Shown in pieces: positions 44,810-53,969 of a stretch of 64,000 bases of DNA (the first letter of the stretch is position 1; every line of letters begins with the position of its first letter). This stretch comes from Prevotella veroralis DSM 19559 = JCM 6290 (GTDB lineage: Bacteria > Bacteroidota > Bacteroidia > Bacteroidales > Bacteroidaceae): contig NZ_KB898325.1 in assembly GCF_000377625.1 (NCBI RefSeq), positions 248,001 through 312,000 of the forward strand, given 5' to 3'. The position numbers and the translations under genes were made by a program. The notes under the pieces were generated by a model, which was given only the letters and a program-made list of their open reading frames with translations, was not told where the DNA came from and did not search any database.

Positions 44810-46555
44810 ATGGAAAATAACCAAACACTTATCGCAGAATGCGAGAGTAAAGCCAAGCAGTGGTTGTCTCCTGCTTTTGATGAAGAGACACGTTCAGCCG
44901 TTGAGTCAATGATTAAGAATGAGGATAAGACTGATCTTATCGAGAGCTTCTACAAAGACTTAGAATTTGGTACAGGTGGACTTCGAGGCATCATGGGAGC
45001 TGGTTCTAACCGAATGAACATCTATACAGTGGGTATGGCAACACAAGGCTTTGCTAACTACTTGAAACTTAATTTCAAGAACAAAGAGCAAATCAGTGTT
45101 GTTGTTTGTCACGACTGCCGTAACAATTCCCGTCTTTTTGCTGAAACTGTAGCTAACATCTTCTCTGCAAATGGTATTAAGGTTTATCTATTCGATGACT
45201 TGAGACCTACTCCAGAATGTTCGTTTGCTATTCGTTACTTGAAAGCACAAGCTGGTGTAAACATCACAGCGAGCCACAATCCACGCGAGTATAATGGTTA
45301 CAAGGCGTATTGGGAAGATGGAGCGCAAGTTCTTGCTCCTCACGACAAAGGCATTATCAATGAAGTAAACAAAGTACATATTGAGGATGTTAAGTTCGAT
45401 GGTAACAAGAATTTAATTCAAATCATCGGCGAAGATATTGATAAACCTTACTTGGATCAGGTAAAGACAATTTGCATTGACCCTGAAGTTATCAAGCATC
45501 AGCACGACTTAAAGATTGTGTACACTCCATTACATGGTGCAGGTCGTGTCATGATTCCACGTTCATTAGCTCTTTGGGGCTTTGATAACGTTCATTGTGT
45601 GAAAGAGCAGATGATCAAAGATGGTAACTTCCCAACTGTTGATCGCCCTAACCCAGAGTTCGCAGAGGCTTTAACCTTAGGCCTTCGCGATGCTAAAGCA
45701 TTAGATGCTGACATCCTTATGGCTTCCGACCCCGATGCTGATCGCGTAGGTATGGCTTGCAAGGACTCTAATGGTGAGTGGGTTCTCATTAATGGTAATC
45801 AAACTTGCCTTATCTTCTTGTGGTATATCATCACTAATCGTCAGGCAGTAGGCAAGATGAAACCAACCGACTTTATCGTTAAGACTATCGTTACAACAGA
45901 GGTAATTCGCAAGATTGCCGAGAAGCAACATGTTGAAATGCGTGATTGTTATACAGGTTTCAAGTGGATTGCACATGAGATAGCATTGTCCGAAGGTAAG
46001 CAGCAGTATATTGGTGGTGGTGAAGAGAGCTACGGCTTTATGGCTGAAGACTTTGTTCGCGATAAGGATGCAGTCAGTGCATGCTCACTTTTAGCTGAAA
46101 TTTGCGCTTATGCAAAGGATCATGGTAAGACACTTTACGATATTCTCATGGACATCTATCTCGAATATGGATATAGTAAAGAATTTACCATCAACGTTGA
46201 ACGTCCGGGCAAGAGCGGTGCTGATGAGATTCAACAGATGATGAAAGACTTCCGTTCTAATCCTCCTAAGGATCTCGGCGGCAGTATTATTGAGTTAACA
46301 AAGGATTATCAGAGTCTTGAACTGACAAAGGCAGATGGTTCTAAGGAGAAACTTGATATGCCTGAGACAAGTAATGTTCTTCAATGGTTCTGTACTGATG
46401 GAACAAAAGTAAGCGTTCGTCCTTCCGGAACCGAACCTAAGATTAAGTTCTATCTTGAAGTAAAGGATGTAATGAATACAGCAGCCGATTACAAAGCATG
46501 TGAAGAGCGCGCAATGAAGAAGATTGAGGCTATTAAGAAGAGTCTTAGACTATAG
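44810..46555 (+). CDS. Phospho-sugar mutase (phosphoglucomutase/phosphomannomutase)
   Basis: 581 residues of the alpha-D-phosphohexomutase superfamily: N-terminal FGTGGLRGIMGAG near 53, catalytic serine loop ITASHNPREYNGYKAY near 147, metal loop ASDPDADRVG near 305 and phosphate-binding RPSGTEPKIKFY near 545. The long form matches PgcA/PGM2-like enzymes that interconvert glucose-1- and -6-phosphate, which would feed the glycogen pathway. Monocistronic, with a terminator at 46605. Confidence 0.92.
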   Translation: MENNQTLIAECESKAKQWLSPAFDEETRSAVESMIKNEDKTDLIESFYKDLEFGTGGLRGIMGAGSNRMNIYTVGMATQGFANYLKLNFKNKEQISVVVCHDCRNNSRLFAETVANIFSANGIKVYLFDDLRPTPECSFAIRYLKAQAGVNITASHNPREYNGYKAYWEDGAQVLAPHDKGIINEVNKVHIEDVKFDGNKNLIQIIGEDIDKPYLDQVKTICIDPEVIKHQHDLKIVYTPLHGAGRVMIPRSLALWGFDNVHCVKEQMIKDGNFPTVDRPNPEFAEALTLGLRDAKALDADILMASDPDADRVGMACKDSNGEWVLINGNQTCLIFLWYIITNRQAVGKMKPTDFIVKTIVTTEVIRKIAEKQHVEMRDCYTGFKWIAHEIALSEGKQQYIGGGEESYGFMAEDFVRDKDAVSACSLLAEICAYAKDHGKTLYDILMDIYLEYGYSKEFTINVERPGKSGADEIQQMMKDFRSNPPKDLGGSIIELTKDYQSLELTKADGSKEKLDMPETSNVLQWFCTDGTKVSVRPSGTEPKIKFYLEVKDVMNTAADYKACEERAMKKIEAIKKSLRL

Positions 46556-46604
46556 TTTCCAATATTAAGGAGCTATGGTTCCTTTATCAGATCAGTAAGA
46601 AAAG

Positions 46605-46638
46605 ATAGGGTATATCGAAGTGATTTGATATACCCTAT
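46605..46638 (+). terminator. Terminator after the phosphosugar mutase
   Basis: Perfect 12-bp stem ATAGGGTATATC with its complement; directly abuts repeat element B. Confidence 0.75.
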
Positions 46639-46640
46639 TA

Positions 46641-47096
46641 CTTTATGTGTTATAAGAAAAACTAAGAATATCTTTTACATTTTGTTTTCTTATTATAGGA
46701 TAAAATAGAACTCAATAATCATAGATTTTAAAAGGAATATCCGATTTTTGGAAAACGTATATACGTTTTTAGTAAAATATACCTCCGTTTTTGGTAAAAT
46801 GTACCTCCGTTTTTAGTAAAACGTACCTCCGTTTTTGGTGAAATGTACCTCAGTTTTTGCAAAAAAGTAGGTACTTTTTACCTGAATTGAATAGATTTTT
46901 TATCTGAAAGTAAGCATTATTTTTGTAAACACCTGTATATCAGATACTTATAATTAATCTCAAATTTGCTTCAAAATTCGCGTATTTGAGGGGAAGAATA
47001 AGGGTTTGCTGGATAAAAACGCAAGGAGAAGTGTTAAATCTGACAATATTTCATTACAAAAAATGATTTGAATAAATCTGTCTGTTTCCTTATCTA
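46641..47096 (+). repeat. Dispersed repeat element, copy B (456 bp)
   Basis: Nearly identical to copy C (inverted, 53418-53782) along its ends, but carries four extra 22-bp units. Six 18-bp palindromes lie in register at 46752, 46774, 46796, 46818, 46840 and 46862; linkers are TAGT, TGGT, TAGT, TGGT and TGCA. Cores run TATATA, then four TACCTC-type, then AAAAAGTAGGTACTTTTT. It fills the convergent gap between the mutase and the sigma factor gene. A TATTTTTG box at 46918-46925 could be a promoter. The remainder of the gap to 47206 has a 14-bp inverted repeat (47064-47077 with 47140-47153). Confidence 0.92.
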
Positions 47097-47206
47097 GTAA
47101 TATCTTTCCTTTGTAGAATTATGCTAGGAATAAGGGTGGATTTATTCAAATCAAATGTTATAAGGTCGATAAAGGGGCGAATTTCCCTGTATAAATTCTA
47201 TAGGGG

Positions 47207-47893
47207 TTATTTCATCTTCTTATGAAGTTTTCGCAGAGCTTTATTGCGAATTTGACGAACTCGTTCACGCTTTAGTCCCATATTCTCTGCTATTTCAGCC
47301 ATAGTATAATGAGTGCCATTCAGTCCATATATAGCGATGATAATGCGTTTCTCCCTTTCATTCAGTTCATTTAATCCTTTCTGAATCTCGAAGTTTAGGA
47401 GTTCTTTGTTCAAATGTTCGTCAGCTTGTGGCGCATCCTCATTCTCTAAAACATGCTGCAGAGTAAAGTTATTACTGCTTCCAACGGGGATGGGCTGGTC
47501 AATGGATATAGCATGCGTGCGTTTTCGTTCAAATTTACTCTTCTCATCTTTCGGTAATTTATAGAGAGCTGTCTGTTCTTTTATAGCCTCTTCCATAGCC
47601 TTTTTGATGTAAGGTGCCGCATAAGATACGAAGCGAATCCCTTTTGTTCCATCGAATTTCTGGGCGGCGTGCATCATTCCGATGTTGCCTTCACTCACTA
47701 AATCGTCTTCTCCTAGTCCCTGATTCTTATAATGATGTGCTAATGATACGACGAATTTGAGATTAGCCTTGGTTAATTTCTCTAGAGCTTTGGCATCACC
47801 GAGCTTAATCTTAGCCGCAAGCGCTTGCTCTTCTTCGTTAGATAAGAGTTGCTCTTGTACTATCTCTTCTATATATTTCTCATTTACACTCAT
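47207..47893 (-). CDS. Sigma-70 family RNA polymerase sigma factor
   Basis: 228 residues. Region 2 (about 45-105) contains LKFVVSLAHHYKNQGLGEDDLVSEGNIGMM and the -10 recognition helix; a short region 3 follows, and region 4 (about 170-225) has LNEREKRIIIAIYGL and the HTH MAEIAENMGLKRERVRQIRNKAL. It lacks the long N-terminal region 1.1. It resembles the group 2/alternative sigma factors of Bacteroidales rather than their primary RpoD (which I expect elsewhere). Last gene of the glnS-TPR-dedA-sigma run; start at MSVNEKYI, three codons after an upstream ATG. Confidence 0.88.
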   Translation of the reverse strand: MSVNEKYIEEIVQEQLLSNEEEQALAAKIKLGDAKALEKLTKANLKFVVSLAHHYKNQGLGEDDLVSEGNIGMMHAAQKFDGTKGIRFVSYAAPYIKKAMEEAIKEQTALYKLPKDEKSKFERKRTHAISIDQPIPVGSSNNFTLQHVLENEDAPQADEHLNKELLNFEIQKGLNELNEREKRIIIAIYGLNGTHYTMAEIAENMGLKRERVRQIRNKALRKLHKKMK

Positions 47894-47943
47894 GATACGC
47901 AATATTTAAAGTTAATGATTTGCATGTGCTTTGGAGATGAAAC

Positions 47944-48582
47944 TTATTTCTTAATTTCGGTCTTCTTACGCTTGATATACCATTTTGCAAGGAAGTAAAC
48001 GCATGCGAGGAGTACCAAAGCGATGAGAGCAATCTTAATGTATTCTCCATATTCGAGAATCTTTTCATCCAATTGTTCTTCTGGAACGAAAGAATGCATG
48101 TAATGACCTAGTATTGCGAGAATGCTATGCCATGCACCAGCACCGATTGTTGTATAAAGCATGAAGCGCCAATAGCTCATCTTTGCCAGTCCCGCTGGGA
48201 TCGAAATAAGGTGACGGATACCGGGAAGTAATCGTCCCGTAATGGTTGCTACCAATCCATGTTTATCAAAATATTTCTCACTCTTTTCAACCTTTTCTTG
48301 ATTTAAGAGGCAAATGTGCCCCAATTTGCTGTTAGCAAACTTGTAAATAAGCGGACGACCTAAGTACCATCCAGCAAGATAGTTTATTGTAGCACCGCAA
48401 TCAGCTCCTAAAGTTGCAAAGAGGATAACGAGCCACATATTGAGATTTCCGCCTGCAGCATGATAAGCGGCAGGAGCAACCACTAACTCTGATGGTACGG
48501 GGATGACCGTACTTTCTAAGAGCATCAAGAGAAAGATGGTGCCATAGTTAAGGTGTCCGAGTAGGGTTGTGATAAAACTCAT
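47944..48582 (-). CDS. DedA family membrane protein
   Basis: 212 residues with four to five spans and the DedA/SNARE-associated signatures FATLGADCGATINYLAG near 55-71 and GRLLPGIRHLISIPAG near 116-131, holding the conserved Gly and Arg. DedA proteins act as lipid scramblases or in membrane-potential maintenance (undecaprenyl phosphate recycling for some). Basic C-terminal tail YIKRKKTEIKK. 34 bp after the TPR gene. Confidence 0.9.
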   Translation of the reverse strand: MSFITTLLGHLNYGTIFLLMLLESTVIPVPSELVVAPAAYHAAGGNLNMWLVILFATLGADCGATINYLAGWYLGRPLIYKFANSKLGHICLLNQEKVEKSEKYFDKHGLVATITGRLLPGIRHLISIPAGLAKMSYWRFMLYTTIGAGAWHSILAILGHYMHSFVPEEQLDEKILEYGEYIKIALIALVLLACVYFLAKWYIKRKKTEIKK

Positions 48583-48616
48583 GATTGTGTTCGAATTAAT
48601 TAATAGAATTGTTATT

Positions 48617-49801
48617 TCAAATGTTGATACTTGGATAGTCTTTTATCGCCATTCCTTGTGGATAAAGATCGGATAATACATCCTGACATTCCACTGGATT
48701 TCGCTCTATCGCCAATTGAAGATATTGTTTATATTCTTCAGTTTTGTTAAGTTCGTAGCAGCAGCGTGCAAGATATGCGAAACCTTCTGTCCAATCTTTC
48801 CCAACTTTTGGCAAGAGTAAAGTAAAGAGGTTGTAAGCTATCTTGAAATATCCATTATCAAATATCGATATTCCCACATGGATTAATGTGGAATCCTTAT
48901 TAGATGATTCGGCTATTGCTTGCTGATAGGAGTCTTGAGCTTCTATAGGATAACCTAATATAAGGTATATATGTCCAATGGTTACATCTATAACGCTGAT
49001 GTCAGCATTGTGACATGTCTGTTTGTAAAGCTGATAATACTTTAGTGATTCCTCAAAGTTATCCAATGAGAATAATCCATTAGCCTTGTTAAGAAGAGCA
49101 TCTTCGTCATTAGGATTTATGGCAATGGAATACTCGCTGGATGTAATTGCTCCTTGAATATCATTATTTAAGAATTGGATTTGGGCGAGTTGATTCCAAT
49201 AAGAGTAGGGGTTCTTATCAATGAGTTTGTTGAGGAGAGTCTCGCCCTCTTTATATTTACCTCGCCCTTTTAGAATGCGAACCTTTATCTCCTTATAGTC
49301 ATCATTGTCTATATCTCTAGTTCGGTTAAGCCATTTCTCTGCATAATCGATCTCTTCGTAATCGGAGAAAAGAGCAGCCGAATCGATTATAAATTCGTCT
49401 TTGCTATCGACATCTATTAACTTTTCATATTGTTCTTGTAGATATTGATCAGCAAGACTCACCTGATGATCCACTATCATTATCTCGGCTTTTAGATACG
49501 TATAGTCGGAATCGCTCTTGTCAACAATCGTTTCTGCTATCTCGTTCGCTTGCGAAACATCATTGTGAATGAGCAATGCCATTCTAGATTTAAATACTAA
49601 TGGCTCTGTTGCAGTAGGATAAAGATGGTTCGCATAATTAACAGCTTCCAACGCTTTGTCCTCTTTTCCAATAGTACAATAATATTCAGCAATATCAGTG
49701 AGCTCCTCAGAATCTAGGAACTCACTGATATTGTTATCTTGCAATTCCTCATATTTATGAAGAAGTTGCTTAAATTCTTCGCTATAAAAATGTATATCCA
49801 A
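48617..49801 (-). CDS. Tetratricopeptide repeat protein
   Basis: 394 residues, acidic, made almost wholly of helical TPR-like repeats (for example YYCTIGKEDKALEAVNYANHLYP near 51-73, NPNDEDALLNKANGLFSLDNFEESLKYYQLY near 225-255). No signal peptide, so cytoplasmic. A scaffold for protein-protein contact; partner unknown. 18 bp downstream of glnS. Confidence 0.85.
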   Translation of the reverse strand: MDIHFYSEEFKQLLHKYEELQDNNISEFLDSEELTDIAEYYCTIGKEDKALEAVNYANHLYPTATEPLVFKSRMALLIHNDVSQANEIAETIVDKSDSDYTYLKAEIMIVDHQVSLADQYLQEQYEKLIDVDSKDEFIIDSAALFSDYEEIDYAEKWLNRTRDIDNDDYKEIKVRILKGRGKYKEGETLLNKLIDKNPYSYWNQLAQIQFLNNDIQGAITSSEYSIAINPNDEDALLNKANGLFSLDNFEESLKYYQLYKQTCHNADISVIDVTIGHIYLILGYPIEAQDSYQQAIAESSNKDSTLIHVGISIFDNGYFKIAYNLFTLLLPKVGKDWTEGFAYLARCCYELNKTEEYKQYLQLAIERNPVECQDVLSDLYPQGMAIKDYPSINI

Positions 49802-49819
49802 ATTACTTTCTAATGATTA

Positions 49820-51538
49820 TTAAACTTTGACCTTCTTTGCCCAAGTATCTTTTAGGCCAACAGTCTTATTGAATATAAGGTGGTCTGCAGTGGAATCTGG
49901 GTCAAGCATAAAGTAACCTGTGCGTTGGAACTGGAGATAATCTCCTGGTTTCTTCTCTGCAAGGAACTTCTCTACATAGCATTCTGTGCGTACTGATAGA
50001 CTTTGAGGATTTAATAATTCATGGAAGTCTCGCTCGTCAGCTGATGGATTCTCTACGTTGAAGAGACGATCGTACTCACGAACCTCAGCCTTTAAGCAAT
50101 GGTCAGCACTTACCCAGTGGAGAGTTCCCTTTACTTTACGATCAGAACCAGGCATACCGCTCTTGCTGTTCTCATCATATTCTGCCTGAATCTCAATGAT
50201 ATTACCTTCTGCATCCTTTGTACAACCTGTACATTTAATAATATAAGCGTTCTTTAAACGTACTTCCTTACCAGGAGTCATACGGAAGAACTTCTTAGGA
50301 GCATCTTCCATGAAGTCTGCACGCTCAATCCAAAGGTTCTTTGAGAATGTGATAGTATGTTTACCATCAGCCTCATTCTCTGGATTGTTGATAGCCTCCA
50401 TCTCCTCTGTCTTATCTTCTGGATAGTTGGTAATGACAAGTTTAATAGGATCAAGAACTGCACTAACACGTGTTGCTTTTTTATTTAAATCATCACGTAC
50501 AGCCGCTTCCAATAAAGCAACGTCATTGAGCGCATCAAACTTAGTATAACCAATAGAGTCGATAAAATTGCGGATTGACTCTGGAGAATAGCCACGACGG
50601 CGCATACCGCATAGGGTAGGCATACGTGGATCATCCCAACCATTAACGAGATGTTCGTCAACAAGTGTATGAAGTTTGCGTTTAGACATTACTGTATATG
50701 TAAGGTTTAAGCGGTTAAACTCAATCTGCCTTGGACGATTGTCATGTAGATTGTCTGCTGTTCCGTCACACTCTTTGAGGAAGTCAACAAACTTATCATA
50801 GAGTGGGCGATGTGGTACAAACTCGAGTGTACAGATAGAGTGGGTGACACCTTCGAAGTAATCACTCTGACCATGAGCAAAATCATACATTGGATAACAA
50901 TGCCATTTTGTACCAGTTCTGTGATGTGGTATCTGAATGATTCGATAGATGATAGGATCACGGAAGTGCATGTTTGGGTTAGCCATATCTAACTTAGCAC
51001 GTAACACCATACTTCCTTCTACAGCTTCTGGGGTATTCATCTTTTCAAATAGAGCAAGATTTTCCTTGATTGGACGATCCCGATAAGGAGAAGCTGTACC
51101 AGGTGTTGTTGGTGTTCCCTTCTGTTCTGCAATCTGCTCAGCTGTTTGTTCATCTACGTATGCCAAACCTTTCTTAATCATCCAGATAGCAAAGTCCCAA
51201 AGTTTCTCAAAGTAGTCACTTGCATAATAGATAGTACCCCACTTGAATCCAAGCCAGCTAATATCATGAAGGATATTCTCTACATATTCATTATTCTCTT
51301 TACTTGGGTTGGTATCATCAAAACGAAGATTACAAACACCATTATAATGTTCTGCAACACCAAAATCCATGCAAATTGCTTTTGCATGTCCTATGTGGAG
51401 ATAGCCGTTTGGCTCTGGTGGGAAACGAGTTTGAATGCGTCCTCCGTTCTTACCTTCTGCGAGATCTTCCTCTACCAGTTGTTCTACAAAGCTTAAACTT
51501 CGCTTCTCTTCATTAGTGTTATTCTCTATCGTAGTCAT
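49820..51538 (-). CDS. glnS: Glutaminyl-tRNA synthetase
   Basis: 572 residues. Class I synthetase with HIGH-type motif PPEPNGYLHIGHAKA near 37-51 and KMSKS-type VMSKRKL near 270, followed by the anticodon-binding beta-barrel domains. Start at 51538 (MTTIENN) is preferred over an ATG at 51628 because the promoter -7 box (51562-51569) lies between them. First gene of a four-gene run (TPR, dedA, sigma). Confidence 0.97.
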   Translation of the reverse strand: MTTIENNTNEEKRSLSFVEQLVEEDLAEGKNGGRIQTRFPPEPNGYLHIGHAKAICMDFGVAEHYNGVCNLRFDDTNPSKENNEYVENILHDISWLGFKWGTIYYASDYFEKLWDFAIWMIKKGLAYVDEQTAEQIAEQKGTPTTPGTASPYRDRPIKENLALFEKMNTPEAVEGSMVLRAKLDMANPNMHFRDPIIYRIIQIPHHRTGTKWHCYPMYDFAHGQSDYFEGVTHSICTLEFVPHRPLYDKFVDFLKECDGTADNLHDNRPRQIEFNRLNLTYTVMSKRKLHTLVDEHLVNGWDDPRMPTLCGMRRRGYSPESIRNFIDSIGYTKFDALNDVALLEAAVRDDLNKKATRVSAVLDPIKLVITNYPEDKTEEMEAINNPENEADGKHTITFSKNLWIERADFMEDAPKKFFRMTPGKEVRLKNAYIIKCTGCTKDAEGNIIEIQAEYDENSKSGMPGSDRKVKGTLHWVSADHCLKAEVREYDRLFNVENPSADERDFHELLNPQSLSVRTECYVEKFLAEKKPGDYLQFQRTGYFMLDPDSTADHLIFNKTVGLKDTWAKKVKV

Positions 51539-51561
51539 ATATTCTTGTTTATTATTTGTTG

Positions 51562-51569
51562 CAAAGTTA
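51562..51569 (-). promoter_or_regulatory. Promoter -7 box deciding the glnS start
   Basis: TAACTTTG on the minus strand, 23 bp from the ATG at 51538. Confidence 0.7.
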
Positions 51570-51792
51570 CTTATTTTTTCTGGTTTATAGCAATATCTAC
51601 TGTAAATAAATAAAGTAGAGATAATCATCTTTTTATTTTTTTCGATAGAAATACTTGGTTTGTCGTTATGCTATTTGATTATATATAGAAAATTATTTTT
51701 AGTTATGTTAATTGTCTGATATGTAAGAAAAAAAATAATATTTTATAATAAAAAAAGTTGTGGAAATGTTTGTGAGAAATAAAAAAATGCCT

Positions 51793-51902
51793 TATCTTTG
51801 CAACTGTTATCCTGAATACAATCTTTTTACCTTAAAGCAACTAATACCTATTGAGATTGAATGCCTGTCGCTGTGAAGCGTTGGGCATTTTACTTTTGCT
51901 AA
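51793..51902 (+). ncRNA. Orphan short transcription unit upstream of mntH
   Basis: A perfect -7 box TATCTTTG (51793-51800) is followed about 60 nt later by a hairpin (AATGCC/GGCATT with inner CGCT/AGCG around GTGA, 51860-51889) and TTTTACTTTT. The predicted RNA is about 85-95 nt. A 13-codon ORF MPVAVKRWAFYFC (51861-51902) runs through the hairpin. mntH has its own promoter 300 bp further on. It could be a small RNA, a leader, or a peptide gene. The rest of the 590-bp glnS-mntH gap is AT-rich with nothing else visible. Confidence 0.45.
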
Positions 51903-52105
51903 TGTTTTGAAGATGATTATTGGTTTTATTAGATTTAGATAATGATTATTCTATCTAATAACCTTGGATTATTACTAAGGAGTTCTTTTACTAAAGGTGA
52001 TGTTATAGACGATTTATAGCGGAAAAGTTCTTTATTATATGTATGTTACATGTAATTAAAAAAGAAATCTTTTCTTGTGAGTGGTGTTTTCTCGTATAGA
52101 TAATG

Positions 52106-52113
52106 TAACTTTG
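52106..52113 (+). promoter_or_regulatory. Promoter -7 box for mntH
   Basis: TAACTTTG, 17 bp before the ATG at 52131. No Fur- or MntR-like operator was recognised. Confidence 0.65.
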
Positions 52114-52130
52114 CAGGAAACTTATTAATT

Positions 52131-53393
52131 ATGAAGAATATTTTAAAGGACTTGAGGCGCAAGGATCACCCACATGTATTGGGTGCCTTGGATATTTTTA
52201 AATATATTGGACCTGGATTATTAGTTACTGTTGGGTTTATTGATCCAGGAAATTGGGCAAGTAACTTTGCAGCAGGATCGGAATATGGTTATGCCTTATT
52301 GTGGGTTGTAACCTTATCAACTATTATGTTGATAGCGTTACAGCATAATGTTGCCCACTTAGGTATAGTTACGGGCTTATGTTTGAGCGAAGCTGCTGTT
52401 AAGTATGCCCCCAAATGGGTTGGGCGTCCTATTATTATTAGTGCGATTCTTGCGAGTATCTCTACTTCGCTTGCCGAAATATTAGGTGGAGCGATAGCTC
52501 TGCAGATGCTATTTGGAATGAGCATCCCGACAGGTTCCGTGCTTACTACGGCGGCTGTGCTTATTATGCTCTTTACAAATAGCTACAAGAAGATGGAACG
52601 TGCCATTATTGGTTTTGTGTCAATGATTGGACTTTCATTTATTTATGAGCTTTTCTTGGTTGACATTCATTGGCCGTCAGCAATAGAAGGAGCTTTTGTA
52701 CCCACAGTTCCTCAAGGTTCACTCTTGATAATTATGAGTGTATTGGGAGCTGTTGTCATGCCCCATAATCTCTTTCTCCATTCCGAGATAGTCCAAAGCC
52801 GCGAGATTCATTTGAAAGGAGACGAACGTATTCAACACATGTTGAAATATGAATTCATTGATACCCTATTTTCAATGATAGTAGGATGGGCAATCAACTC
52901 AGCAATGATACTTTTAGCAGCAACAACTTTCTTCTCTCATGGGCAACATGTTGAAGAACTATCCCAAGCGCAGGCAATGTTACAGCCTCTATTAGGAAAT
53001 AACGCAGCCAATATCTTTGCCATTGCTTTGCTATTAGCCGGCATATCAAGCACCATTACAAGCGGAATGGCAGCAGGTAGTATCTTTTCCGGTTTATTCG
53101 GTGAGTCGTATAATGCGAAAGATACTCACTCTATTGTAGGAATTGTTTTATCCTTGGGTATTGCACTTTTGATAATTTTCTTTATAGGAGACCCTTTTAA
53201 AGGCTTGATTATCTCACAAATGTTCCTATCTGTTCAGCTTCCCTTCACCGTCTTTTTGCAGGTAGGACTAACATCTTCAAAGCGAGTAATGGGGAAATAT
53301 GCAAATAGTAAGCTCAATATGATATTCCTTTATTCATTGGCTGGTATCGTAACAATGCTGAATATTTGGCTTTTGATAGAAAGTCTAATGTAA
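52131..53393 (+). CDS. mntH: Nramp-type divalent metal transporter
   Basis: 420 residues, about eleven membrane helices. The metal-binding unwound segments are clear: GFIDPGNWASNFAAGSEYGY near residues 38-57 (DPGN) and VVMPHNLFLHS near 206 (MPH). Imports Mn2+ or Fe2+ with protons. Own promoter at 52106, followed by repeat element C. The NRAMP family is certain; preferred metal is not. Confidence 0.93.
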   Translation: MKNILKDLRRKDHPHVLGALDIFKYIGPGLLVTVGFIDPGNWASNFAAGSEYGYALLWVVTLSTIMLIALQHNVAHLGIVTGLCLSEAAVKYAPKWVGRPIIISAILASISTSLAEILGGAIALQMLFGMSIPTGSVLTTAAVLIMLFTNSYKKMERAIIGFVSMIGLSFIYELFLVDIHWPSAIEGAFVPTVPQGSLLIIMSVLGAVVMPHNLFLHSEIVQSREIHLKGDERIQHMLKYEFIDTLFSMIVGWAINSAMILLAATTFFSHGQHVEELSQAQAMLQPLLGNNAANIFAIALLLAGISSTITSGMAAGSIFSGLFGESYNAKDTHSIVGIVLSLGIALLIIFFIGDPFKGLIISQMFLSVQLPFTVFLQVGLTSSKRVMGKYANSKLNMIFLYSLAGIVTMLNIWLLIESLM

Positions 53394-53417
53394 CTTTGAT
53401 AATTTGTAAGATTCTGT

Positions 53418-53782
53418 TAGATAAGGAAACAGACCAATTTACTCGAATCATTTTTTGTAATGAAATATTGTCATATTTAACACTTCTCCTTGCGTTTTTA
53501 TCCAGCAAACCCTTATTCTCCCTCAAATACGCGAATTTTGAAGCAATTTTGAGATTCGTTGTAAGTATTTGATATATAGGTGTTTACAAAAATTATGCTT
53601 ACTCTCAGATAAAAATCTATTCAATTCAGGTAAAAAGTACCTACTTTTTTGCAAAAACGTATATACATTTTCCAAAAATCGGATATTCCTTTTAAAATCT
53701 ATGATTATTGAGTTCTATTTTATCCTATAATAAGAAAACAAAATGTAAAAGATATTCTTAGTTTTTCTTATAATACATAAAG
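53418..53782 (-). repeat. Dispersed repeat element, copy C (365 bp, inverted)
   Basis: Reverse-complement copy of element B, matching nearly base for base at both ends (CTTTATG... to ...CCTTATCTA) but with only two 18-bp palindromes, 53654-53671 (TATATA core) and 53632-53649 (AAAAAGTAGGTACTTTTT type), still spaced by 4 bp. All TACCTC-core units are missing, so the copies differ by whole 22-bp units. It lies between mntH and clpC, again a convergent gap. With copy B it forms a long inverted repeat enclosing 47.1-53.4 kb. Confidence 0.92.
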
Positions 53783-53884
53783 CTATAAAATAGATTGTTT
53801 GCAAATAATTTGTGGAGGGTTCGCGAACAATTCTCTGTATCTTTTGTTATGGTGTTGCGTTCGTTAGTTACGGATCATACACAT

Positions 53885-53915
53885 GTGGGGCACGGGAGTA
53901 TAGCCCGTGCCCCAC
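53885..53915. repeat. GC-rich 12-bp perfect palindrome
   Basis: GTGGGGCACGGG and its exact complement around AGTATAG, in AT-rich surroundings, 55 bp from the clpC stop. No T-run follows on either strand, so it is not a classic intrinsic terminator. It resembles a REP-type palindrome. Confidence 0.7.
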
Positions 53916-53969
53916 GAAAGTATATTTCTTTGATGTTGATATCTTCTGAATTAAATCCTTTTACATTCT

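Noticed and set aside
51860..51889. yybP-ykoY manganese riboswitch upstream of mntH
   Set aside because: The hairpin lacks the conserved loops of that class as I know them and is followed by a separate mntH promoter.
53314..53526. Protein-coding ORF reading RENKGLLDKNARRS through the tail of element C
   Set aside because: The same DNA in copy B carries an extra G that shifts the frame, so conservation is at DNA level; no promoter or start supports it.
53815..53840. tRNA-like T-arm sequence GGTTCGCGAAC
   Set aside because: No acceptor, D or anticodon stems fit around it; no tRNA gene was recognised anywhere in the window.
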